Of a DNA stretch of 15,531 nucleotides, positions 6,932 to 12,996 are shown in pieces (the stretch's first letter is position 1; each line of letters opens with the position of its first letter). The translations under genes were made by a program, and so were the position numbers. The stretch lies in assembly GCA_028692515.1 (NCBI GenBank), contig JAQUXG010000008.1, forward strand, positions 1 to 15,531, read 5' to 3'. The stretch comes from Kiritimatiellales bacterium (lineage in GTDB: Bacteria; Verrucomicrobiota; Kiritimatiellia; Kiritimatiellales; Tichowtungiaceae). The notes under the pieces were generated by a model that was not told where the DNA came from, ran no database searches, and saw nothing but the letters and a program-made list of their open reading frames with translations.

Positions 6932-7432
6932 TCAGGTACACAGATTCGCCAGCAGCCAGATGCTCATGCCGAGGGTGAGGGCGGTTTTTAGAAACAGAAC
7001 CGCGAGGCGCGCCCAGACCGTTCCCCATGCAATGTGCGCCGCGTCTCCATGACGTTTCAGCCGGTTCCATTCGACGAGGAACGCCGCGCCGAACGAACCG
7101 ATGATCATTCCGGCAAACGTTCCAAGGATTGGAAAAATTCCGGTGCCGACAGTGGCTCCGACGAGTCCGCCGATCAGCGCGGCGACTCCGGCGAGCTTTG
7201 ATCCGCCGCGTTTTTGAACTCCAAGGAATCCCGCCAGTGCTTCAAACCCTTCGGTGGCGATGCAAAGCACAGCGAACACAACCAAAGTTCCAATGCTTGG
7301 AAAACCGATCAAGAATTTTGTGATCAGCGCGGCGAGCAGCACCATCCACGTGCCGGAAAAGGTCAGCATGGAAAGAAACAGCCCGGTCAGGCAGAGCAGG
7401 GAAGTCAGGCTGACTAAAAGAATGTGCAGCAT
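6932..7432 (-). CDS. DUF456 family membrane protein
   Basis: A 166-residue, very hydrophobic protein with the glycine-rich pattern of DUF456: about four or five membrane segments, with KRGGSKLAGVAALIGGLVGATVGTG in the middle carrying spaced glycines, and two similar loops FPSIGT (F44) and FPILGT (F100), one per half, suggesting an internal duplication. The family is widespread but has no established function; an inner-membrane location is clear. The start is seven bases after the ridA stop, so the two genes form an operon. No strong ribosome binding site precedes the ATG, so translation may be coupled to ridA. Both FPxxGT loops are encoded by perfect TTCCAA-N3-TTGGAA palindromes. Confidence 0.85.
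   Translation of the reverse strand: MLHILLVSLTSLLCLTGLFLSMLTFSGTWMVLLAALITKFLIGFPSIGTLVVFAVLCIATEGFEALAGFLGVQKRGGSKLAGVAALIGGLVGATVGTGIFPILGTFAGMIIGSFGAAFLVEWNRLKRHGDAAHIAWGTVWARLAVLFLKTALTLGMSIWLLANLCT
7120..7134. repeat. TTCCAA-N3-TTGGAA palindrome, within the DUF456 gene
   Basis: TTCCAAGGATTGGAA, a perfect copy, coincides with codons for FPILGT. Confidence 0.65.
7288..7302. repeat. TTCCAA-N3-TTGGAA palindrome, within the DUF456 gene
   Basis: TTCCAATGCTTGGAA, a perfect copy, coincides with codons for FPSIGT. Confidence 0.65.
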
Positions 7433-7438
7433 GCGGGC

Positions 7439-7819
7439 CTATGTTATTGCGATGGCATCGATTTCGACGAGGACGTCTTTGGGCAGGCGGTCAACCTGCA
7501 CGGTCGAGCGGGCTGGCGCGGATTCTTCACCAAACGTTTTGGCGTAAATTGCATTCATAGCGGGGAAGTCGTTCATGTCTTTCAGGAAGACGGTTGTTTT
7601 TACGACGCTGGCGAAATTGGTACCGCCTGCGTTCAGAACCGCTTCCAGATTTTTGAGAACCTGCCGGGTCTGCGCGTCAATGCCTTCAGGAATTGCGCCA
7701 TCTGCCGGATTCAGCGGAATCTGCCCAGAGCAGTAGAGTGTATTTTCGGCTCTCACGGCTTGCGAGTAGGGGCCGACCGGTGAGGGGGCGTTGGAGGTCT
7801 GAATAATTTCCTTTTTCAT
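7439..7819 (-). CDS. ridA: RidA family enamine/imine deaminase
   Basis: A 126-residue protein of normal length for the RidA/YjgF/YER057c/UK114 family. Visible family motifs are the N-terminal PVGPYSQAV, the strand [10 protein letters not shown], the central [24 protein letters not shown], and the C-terminal [23 protein letters not shown], whose arginine in ARSTV is the carboxylate-binding residue. RidA proteins form cytoplasmic trimers that hydrolyse reactive 2-aminoacrylate made by PLP enzymes, protecting those enzymes. It is first in a two-gene unit with the DUF456 gene. A perfect TTCCAA-N3-TTGGAA palindrome lies about 40 bases upstream of the start (7859-7873). No clear ribosome binding site precedes the ATG. 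Confidence 0.95.
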   Translation of the reverse strand: MKKEIIQTSNAPSPVGPYSQAVRAENTLYCSGQIPLNPADGAIPEGIDAQTRQVLKNLEAVLNAGGTNFASVVKTTVFLKDMNDFPAMNAIYAKTFGEESAPARSTVQVDRLPKDVLVEIDAIAIT

Positions 7820-7858
7820 ACGGTTGTTTTACTAGGAGGCCGCTGATTCGTCGAGTTT

Positions 7859-7873
7859 TTCCAAACATTGGAA
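7859..7873. repeat. TTCCAA-N3-TTGGAA palindrome, upstream of ridA
   Basis: TTCCAAACATTGGAA, a perfect copy about 40 bases before the ridA start codon. An operator role is possible from position. Confidence 0.75.
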
Positions 7874-7942
7874 AATGGAGTTGTCAAATGATCGGACCGA
7901 CTCCAGCGCCGGATCCGTCACGGTTCGGCACCTCCTTTTTAG

Positions 7943-8641
7943 CTAGCTCCGTAGGATAGAGATGAGAATGCTGGCGGCGATGATTGGTATAATAAAAATA
8001 AGTCGCACAACCCCGAGTCTCCTATGAGAGACCAGCAGGGAACGTCCCTCGTCCCAAGAGGTAATCCCATTATTTGATAACCTTTGATAGGAAGAGATCA
8101 TCGTGAAGAAGGAAATGATGGGTAGGAGTGCTCCCAGTCCCTTGATGAGCACCTCAAAGGATCTCTTCAGAGCCTCTCCATAGGACAGCTTGCGTCCGTC
8201 AGCCTTACGAAGGCGTATTCGAAACAGGGCTTTTCCTGCTGTCGTTCCGATTGTGGCAAGAAAAATTGGCTCAATAAAAACGTAAGTGGTCATAAGGATA
8301 CCTATTAGCAAGAGGTCGGGAATCTTGAGTTCGGGGGCGAGAAGCGCTAGAAGAATCCCAACAGGGATCGCGAGAAAAATTATGGATAGCTGGATGTCGA
8401 TAACTCTGGCCCAATAGCGGCACCAAGGGTGTGCGTGGCGGGATGCAATGGAAGGCGGCAGGCCGATAGATCTTTTAAACTGTGCCACTTCCCTGGCGGC
8501 TATCCATTCCCCCGATCCTTCTGCCCTTACTCGTGTATTGCTGGGGATTAGTCTGGTTTCGAAAAGTTGTTGAATCTCGATTGCCGTGAACGGCCCGTTC
8601 TCCTGATCGTTATCGTTTTTTTTGTAATACCACGAATCCAT
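7943..8641 (-). CDS. GYF_2-RDD domain membrane protein
   Basis: A 232-residue protein in two parts. Residues 1-50 (WYYKKNDNDQENGPFTAIEI, then VRAEGSGEWIAA) form a GYF_2 domain, a small module thought to bind peptides or proteins. From ~68 an RDD domain follows: PWCRYWARVIDIQLSI holds the Arg and Asp that name the family, then membrane segments at about 82-102, 108-128 and near the C-terminus, with the inter-helix motif GTTAGKALFRIRLRKADG. RDD proteins are inner-membrane proteins, some implicated in ion transport; the role here is unknown. The start has a good ribosome binding site (AAAGGGA just upstream). The gene is 123 bases from ridA and is probably a separate unit with its own promoter (8717-8745). 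Confidence 0.88.
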   Translation of the reverse strand: MDSWYYKKNDNDQENGPFTAIEIQQLFETRLIPSNTRVRAEGSGEWIAAREVAQFKRSIGLPPSIASRHAHPWCRYWARVIDIQLSIIFLAIPVGILLALLAPELKIPDLLLIGILMTTYVFIEPIFLATIGTTAGKALFRIRLRKADGRKLSYGEALKRSFEVLIKGLGALLPIISFFTMISSYQRLSNNGITSWDEGRSLLVSHRRLGVVRLIFIIPIIAASILISILRS

Positions 8642-8716
8642 AAAATCCCTTTCACTGTCGGGTTGTTTCTACATTCCATTGCGATAGTCTTTTGGGTTTG
8701 GGGCTGTATCCATTTC

Positions 8717-8745
8717 TGTATATTTTGTCATTTTCTGTTTTGCAA
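8717..8745 (-). promoter_or_regulatory. Candidate sigma-70-type promoter for the GYF_2-RDD gene
   Basis: On the minus strand TTGCAA (8745-8740), a 17-base spacer and TATACA (8722-8717) match the consensus boxes at 4 of 6 bases each with ideal spacing, about 75 bases upstream of the start codon in AT-rich DNA. Confidence 0.4.
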
Positions 8746-8883
8746 AACGTCTGAAGACGGACAGTTTTTTAGCAGGAAGACAGGCGGGTGGTAAAGAGTT
8801 TTCCAATGTCTGTTAACTTTTTGGCGTCTTTGCCGAGGCAGGCTTCGCAGAAAACTTCGTCGCGCCACGTTGAGTGAGAATCT

Positions 8884-8898
8884 TTCCAGACTATGGAA
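8884..8898. repeat. TTCCAA-N3-TTGGAA palindrome, degenerate
   Basis: TTCCAGACTATGGAA matches 10 of 12 positions, with the two changes themselves non-complementary at the inner edge of the arms. Confidence 0.5.
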
Positions 8899-9078
8899 AA
8901 AGCACTGCACAACGTTCCAAACATCAGTTTTCACCAATCGCTACGTTGATACATTGGAAATTTTTTGATCGCAGATTTTGCCGATCGAAACGAATTTTCC
9001 GATGTTTTGGAAAAAGGGTGAAGCAGATGTTTTCGAGGTACAGAGAGCGGGCCGGTGTTTGGGTGATGTCTTACACTG

Positions 9079-10947
9079 TTACTCGAATTCAATCGTAAAG
9101 CAGAATGTTCCTTCGGTGATTTTCTTCTTCAACGAGAAGTCGATGAAGTAGCACATGTGATCGATCGCCTTTTGATTGTGAAACACATCCTGTGAAATGG
9201 TTGCATTGCAGATCTCATGCGGATAACGCAGGGTCACGGTGTGTCTGCCCTCATGTATTTCGATAATCCCGTCGTTCTTTTTCACCGGCTTGATCATGGT
9301 GACGAACCGGTCGGTAAAGGAGAGAGGCGTTTTCGCCGATACCGTGTCGCTTATTTCAAGGCGGGCATCGGCTGTTGAAAAGCGGTATCGACGCACACAT
9401 GACGTCAGCGGTGCATATTCATATACCGGCGCGATGTCGGCGGTGAATTCGATCAGCGCATCGCTTATCGTCGAGGTGATGACGGTTCCTTTGTGCGTGC
9501 CGTGCGGTATCTGATAGCGGCTATCGATGATCGGAAGCGAGTGTCCTTGCGAACCGGTTGCGAGATGCTCGTAACGCTTCTCGCCGAAATATTCCTTCGT
9601 ATATTCGCCGGCACCGAGATCGGTTAAAAAGTGCACACCGTCGATTGCATACACGAATGTGCCGACATCGTTATGATTATGCGGCTCCTGATTCGAGCCG
9701 CATTTTGCCGCAAAACCAACCGTTGCACCACGCACGTTCTGCCGTGTAGAAATGATCTCGGAATCGTTGAAATAGTGCGTCATCGGGGCAAGCGCCGAAC
9801 GGGTGCAGTTGGGGTTCGTCCAGAAGAGATCGCGCGTAAGCATCGCGAAACGGTAACAACTGTCGTTGCCGAACAGCGCGCGATACTCCGGCGCGGGAAT
9901 CGAAATGTCAGGGAAGTGCTGCTTTAAATAATGCGCGAGTCCGTCAACATAGGTGGCGTGTGGTGAGGCATCGGCAAAACTCGCCACCGCATTTCCGCCA
10001 ATGAAGACCCGCTCCTGATAATGTGCAATTTCTTTCACTTTCGGGAGCGCGAACATATCGAGTGCACCGTCGGTGCGTTCATAGAGTAATGCGGCAAAAT
10101 GTATGAAAAAGCCGAATCCGTACGTCCAGTAGCCGATGCCTTCAAGACACGCCCCGTCGTCGTTGTACCCCTCGAGAAACGCGCCCATCGCATTCACAAC
10201 GCGCAGAATGACCGGGGCAAGCAACTCACTTTCTTTCAGCATATAGATTGCCGATGCGCCGACACTTCCGGCGCAGACCGCCGACCAGTTCATCGTAAGA
10301 ATTTCCCAGTGGAATATTTTACCGAATTGCATGAAAGCATTGATCGTTCGTTCCATAATCTTTTCGCGCATCCGCGCCGTAATTTCAGGCGAGAGTTTGT
10401 CTCCGAGAAGATAGAGAATTTCACTTAACGCAAAGCCCGTTTCTGCGGAAAACAGATCGATCATTTCAGCCGACGTACGTTTTTTTAACCGGTATTCTCC
10501 CGTATCATCGTCATACGACGAAGCCGGCAGCACAAGCGCTTCATTGCGCGCCCACGAGTGTGCCGGTACACACCACGTCGTTTCTTCGCAGATCGCCCAG
10601 ATGGTGTCCTCAAGTTCGCGGATATCGCCGGGTTCACCGTACACGAGCGCGCGCATCGCAAATCCTGCCAGACGTCCGCGCATATCGAAATACTGTTTTT
10701 CGAACGAGAACCGTTCGCCCGTGTGAAAAAAAAATTCCCGATCAGTGAACCGCAGCGCCGGTAGCGGCTTGTCGCGCCATTCCGCGCATTGCCGGTTGAG
10801 TGATTCGAGGAGCGGTTTGTAATATTCGTGAGTCCGTATACTCTCAAGCCGATCCTTATCTGCCGCTTCCGGCAGAAGACGTTTACCGTTTTTCAGGGCC
10901 TCGTCGCCTTTTTGAAGAGCCTGGACAATCATTCGCATTGAATACAT
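9079..10947 (-). CDS. Heparinase II/III-like polysaccharide lyase family protein
   Basis: A 622-residue protein with the layout of heparinase II/III-like lyases: an N-terminal alpha/alpha toroid and a C-terminal beta-sandwich. Visible motifs are MNWSAVCAGSVG (N220, W221), GIGYWTYGFG (Y273, Y276) and EPHNHNDVGTFVYAIDG (H423, H425, D427), corresponding to the regions that hold the catalytic Asn, Tyr and His residues of the family. Such enzymes cleave uronate-containing polysaccharides by beta-elimination; the substrate cannot be assigned, and related proteins exist without shown lyase activity. There is no signal peptide (the N-terminus is MYSMRMIVQALQKGDEALKN), so it appears cytoplasmic. AAAGGAAG lies just before the ATG, supporting the start. 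It is a single gene, with no transporter, sulfatase or sugar enzyme beside it. Confidence 0.82.
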   Translation of the reverse strand: MYSMRMIVQALQKGDEALKNGKRLLPEAADKDRLESIRTHEYYKPLLESLNRQCAEWRDKPLPALRFTDREFFFHTGERFSFEKQYFDMRGRLAGFAMRALVYGEPGDIRELEDTIWAICEETTWCVPAHSWARNEALVLPASSYDDDTGEYRLKKRTSAEMIDLFSAETGFALSEILYLLGDKLSPEITARMREKIMERTINAFMQFGKIFHWEILTMNWSAVCAGSVGASAIYMLKESELLAPVILRVVNAMGAFLEGYNDDGACLEGIGYWTYGFGFFIHFAALLYERTDGALDMFALPKVKEIAHYQERVFIGGNAVASFADASPHATYVDGLAHYLKQHFPDISIPAPEYRALFGNDSCYRFAMLTRDLFWTNPNCTRSALAPMTHYFNDSEIISTRQNVRGATVGFAAKCGSNQEPHNHNDVGTFVYAIDGVHFLTDLGAGEYTKEYFGEKRYEHLATGSQGHSLPIIDSRYQIPHGTHKGTVITSTISDALIEFTADIAPVYEYAPLTSCVRRYRFSTADARLEISDTVSAKTPLSFTDRFVTMIKPVKKNDGIIEIHEGRHTVTLRYPHEICNATISQDVFHNQKAIDHMCYFIDFSLKKKITEGTFCFTIEFE

Positions 10948-10977
10948 AGGCTTCCTTTCGAAAAAATATTTCCGGTC

Positions 10978-11005
10978 AGATTACGCTGCTATTTCCGAAA
11001 GTCAA
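10978..11005 (-). promoter_or_regulatory. Possible promoter for the heparinase-like gene
   Basis: On the minus strand TTGACT (11005-11000, 5 of 6) is followed after 16 bases by TAATCT (10983-10978, a poor -10). It lies about 30 bases before the start codon. The -35 box is good and the -10 is weak. Confidence 0.28.
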
Positions 11006-11087
11006 TTTGACGGGGACGGCACATTCTGCCTTTTTGTGAAAATCCGGGGTCGTGAGAGTCCCAAAAAGGAACCGGACAGTTGAGGCT

Positions 11088-11102
11088 TTCCAAACCTTGG
11101 AA
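11088..11102. repeat. TTCCAA-N3-TTGGAA palindrome, between divergent genes
   Basis: TTCCAAACCTTGGAA, a perfect copy in the spacer between the heparinase-like gene and the exbB operon. Confidence 0.75.
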
Positions 11103-11281
11103 AATCAGCGGGCCTGTTCGGCGCGTGCCGCTGTTACCGGCTGGCGCAATGATATATCTATTAACTTGAACTTGGTATTTTACTTCACTAGTTTGGCTCG
11201 AATATGTCGGTTTTATGTTTTAGCGGGAACGCTCTGTGCAGGATCGACTTCAAGACAGAACTTAACTTGGGATGGATCACT

Positions 11282-12025
11282 ATGAAGAGGCGATTTCTGG
11301 TTTTTCTTTTTTGCATTTTATCGGGCCTACTTTATGCGCAGTCGACCGGCGTGGTGCTGGAGTCGGAGTCCGCCGGGACGATTGACTGGGTGGCGGAGAT
11401 TCTAAAAGGGGGAATTACCGCGATTGTTCTTCTGCTGGTGGGTTTCGCCGGATTGGTTTTTATTTTTGAGCGGATGCTGGTTGTCCGAGTCAGGCAGTTT
11501 GTGCCCTCCAAGTTGAAAACGAAGTTGACGGCACTGGCCGAAAAAGGTGACTTCGCCGGGATTGAAAGAGTGTCTAAAACGTCGTCAAGTACATTGGCAG
11601 AAATCGCCGGCTACGTTGCACAGCATACCCACCTTCCTTTTGAAATTCTATCCATCGGCGTCTCTGACATGATTATGCGCATGGTGAACCGCCAGCGTCA
11701 GCGCACCTATCCGTTGGCTGTGGTTGCAACCATTTCCCCGCTGCTGGGTCTGCTGGGAACGATTATCGGTATGATCGAGGCGTTTCAGAAGGTGGCTCTG
11801 ATGGGCGATACGGGCGATGCATCCGTTCTGGCGGATTCTATCGGAAAAGCGCTGATCACTACGGCGATCGGTCTGATTATTGCGATTCCGGCGCTGGCGG
11901 CCTATCACTTTTTCAAATCCCGTATCAATAGTTTCGGCATCGAGCTGGAAGAGGCGGTAGATCGGTTGATGGCCCCCTGGTTGAGAGTGGATGCAAATCC
12001 GGGACAAATGCCCGAGGCCAAATGA
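11282..12025 (+). CDS. exbB: MotA/TolQ/ExbB family proton-channel protein
   Basis: A 247-residue member of the ExbB/TolQ/MotA family. Residues 1-20 look like a cleavable signal peptide (LVFLFCILSGLLYAQ), giving a periplasmic N-terminus as in many longer ExbB proteins. Membrane segments: ~43-62 (GGITAIVLLLVGFAGLVFIF), ~146-166 with the signature ATISPLLGLLGTIIGMIEAF (149-168), and ~190-210 (ALITTAIGLIIAIPALAAY). Between the first and second lies the large cytoplasmic domain. With ExbD it forms an inner-membrane motor powered by proton flow. The gene opens a four-gene operon; exbD overlaps its stop by 4 bases (ATGA). The ATG is chosen because it yields the signal peptide; an in-frame upstream ATG at 11204 would add 26 residues. 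The ribosome binding site is weak (GGATGG). Confidence 0.93.
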   Translation: MKRRFLVFLFCILSGLLYAQSTGVVLESESAGTIDWVAEILKGGITAIVLLLVGFAGLVFIFERMLVVRVRQFVPSKLKTKLTALAEKGDFAGIERVSKTSSSTLAEIAGYVAQHTHLPFEILSIGVSDMIMRMVNRQRQRTYPLAVVATISPLLGLLGTIIGMIEAFQKVALMGDTGDASVLADSIGKALITTAIGLIIAIPALAAYHFFKSRINSFGIELEEAVDRLMAPWLRVDANPGQMPEAK

Positions 12026-12582
12026 GTTTAGATGCTGACAGGATTCAGATGCCGGTTCCGACCCCGCGCTCTGCGGTGTCCCGGATGGCGTCGATCCGTC
12101 GTCTGCGGAGCCGCCGCATGGACGATGAAGAGATTGAGGTGGATGTTTCGCCTCTGATCGACTGCGTGTTTCTGCTGCTGATTTTTTTCCTGGTGACCAC
12201 CATGTTGAAAAAAATGGAGAAGCAGATTCCGGTGATGCTCCCCGATTATACTTCTGCGCTTTCGTCCGTTGCGGAATCTCCTGTTTTGATTTATGCGCTG
12301 GACGAGAAGGGCAATATTTACAGAGCCGACGGCACCCGCCGGGACATGAGCGGGCTGAAATATCACCGGATTGCCGATTTTTCCGGGGATTTGAAGGCCA
12401 AGGTGGACGAGGGAGGGGTGCAGCAGCAGGTTCGTATTGATACGGATCGCAACGTGACGGTACAGAAGATTGTTGATGTACTGGATACGCTTTCACTGCA
12501 GGGCTTCGAGAATGTGGGAGTTCGTCTGCGTCACCGGGAAGACCTGTTTTTTGAACTGAAGGATATGGCACGTGGCCGCTAA
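12022..12582 (+). CDS. exbD: ExbD/TolR family protein, first copy
   Basis: A 186-residue ExbD/TolR protein. An unusually long basic N-terminal cytoplasmic tail (residues 1-38, with RRLRSRRMDDEE) precedes the single membrane helix SPLIDCVFLLLIFFLVTTM, whose D47 is the conserved proton-carrying aspartate. The periplasmic domain ends with VRIDTDRNVTVQKIVDVLD and GFENVGVRLR, the usual ExbD fold, with a longer insertion (ALDEKGNIYRADGTRRDMSG) than in the second copy. Starts within the exbB stop (ATGA overlap), implying translational coupling. A second exbD follows with an 11-base overlap, so the motor may contain a heterodimer of the two ExbD proteins. Confidence 0.92.
   Translation: MSLDADRIQMPVPTPRSAVSRMASIRRLRSRRMDDEEIEVDVSPLIDCVFLLLIFFLVTTMLKKMEKQIPVMLPDYTSALSSVAESPVLIYALDEKGNIYRADGTRRDMSGLKYHRIADFSGDLKAKVDEGGVQQQVRIDTDRNVTVQKIVDVLDTLSLQGFENVGVRLRHREDLFFELKDMARGR
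12559..12563 (+). promoter_or_regulatory. Ribosome binding site for the second exbD (GTG start)
   Basis: AAGGA within the end of the first exbD lies eight bases before GTG 12572. It supports the GTG over the internal TTG and ATG codons a few residues further on. Confidence 0.6.
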
Positions 12583-12994
12583 CCAACTTGTTGATGATGA
12601 AGAAGTGATGCTGAGCATGTCGCCGCTGATCGACTGCGTGTTTCTTCTACTGATTTTTTTCCTGGTGACCACCATGGCCAAAAAGGACACCAAGGAAGTA
12701 AAGGATTTGAATTATCCGATTTCCCGGTCTTCGCTGGAGGTTCCGCCGGACGACCAGATTTTTGCGATCGCGATTGATGCGGATGCAAAGATTTATGTTG
12801 AAGGGAAGCCCTCCAGTATCGGGGAGCTGCTGGACGACCTGAAAGAGTTGGAGCAGAACGATCCGGAGCGCCGGATCCGGCTGGATACGGATGCCGACAC
12901 CCCCTTTTACCGGCTGGCGGAAGTGCTGGATGCGTTGAGTTTTCGTAATCTGAGCAATGTCGGAGTTCGCACCTATCACGAGAAATACGATTAA
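12572..12994 (+). CDS. exbD: ExbD/TolR family protein, second copy
   Basis: A 140-residue ExbD/TolR protein starting at GTG, 11 bases before the first copy ends. A short cytoplasmic tail (residues 1-15, acidic VDDEEVM) precedes the helix SPLIDCVFLLLIFFLVTTM, with the conserved aspartate D21. The periplasmic part (DDQIFAIAIDADAKIYVEG, IRLDTDADTPFYRLAEVLDALS, NVGVRTYHEKYD) is the standard ExbD domain. The helix is identical in protein sequence to that of the first copy, and its DNA is nearly so (51 of 54 bases), although the periplasmic domains have diverged. The next gene starts two bases after the stop. Confidence 0.92.
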   Translation: MAANQLVDDEEVMLSMSPLIDCVFLLLIFFLVTTMAKKDTKEVKDLNYPISRSSLEVPPDDQIFAIAIDADAKIYVEGKPSSIGELLDDLKELEQNDPERRIRLDTDADTPFYRLAEVLDALSFRNLSNVGVRTYHEKYD

Positions 12995-12996
12995 TC

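Larger units (their letters stand above)
8642..9078. other. Gene-free region between the heparinase-like and GYF_2-RDD genes
   Basis: About 440 bases, AT-richer than its surroundings, with no convincing gene. Both flanking genes are on the minus strand, so this is the heparinase 3' side and the GYF_2-RDD 5' side. It contains the candidate promoter at 8717-8745, a degenerate palindrome TTCCAGACTATGGAA (8884-8898), a looser one (8997-9012) and lone half-sites near 8804, 8911 and 8952. No clear terminator for the heparinase-like gene is seen. Confidence 0.6.
10948..11281. other. Divergent intergenic region, heparinase-like gene / exbB operon
   Basis: About 330 bases between two divergent genes, so it must hold promoters for both. 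Seen are the weak heparinase-side promoter (10978-11005), a perfect TTCCAA-N3-TTGGAA palindrome (11088-11102) and an AT-rich stretch (11150-11215). The latter includes TTGAAC (11166-11171) followed 17 bases later by TAGTTT, a poor candidate promoter for exbB. A short open frame across 11052-11285 resembles no known protein. Confidence 0.5.

Noticed and set aside
6334..6991. Small open frames in the region between ssrA and the DUF456 gene (6334-6570, 6609-6887, 6716-6991)
   Set aside because: They overlap hairpins and repeats, lack ribosome binding sites and have no protein-like motifs.
7424..7783. A 119-codon plus-strand frame opposite ridA
   Set aside because: RidA on the minus strand is unmistakable; the antisense frame resembles nothing.
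11052..11285. A 77-codon plus-strand frame before exbB
   Set aside because: It spans a palindrome and the probable promoter region, shows no domain, and overlaps the exbB start out of frame.
11648..12586. A 312-codon minus-strand frame opposite exbB and exbD
   Set aside because: It is the antisense shadow of two well-supported genes; its Arg/Ser/Pro/Gln-rich composition is typical of such shadows.
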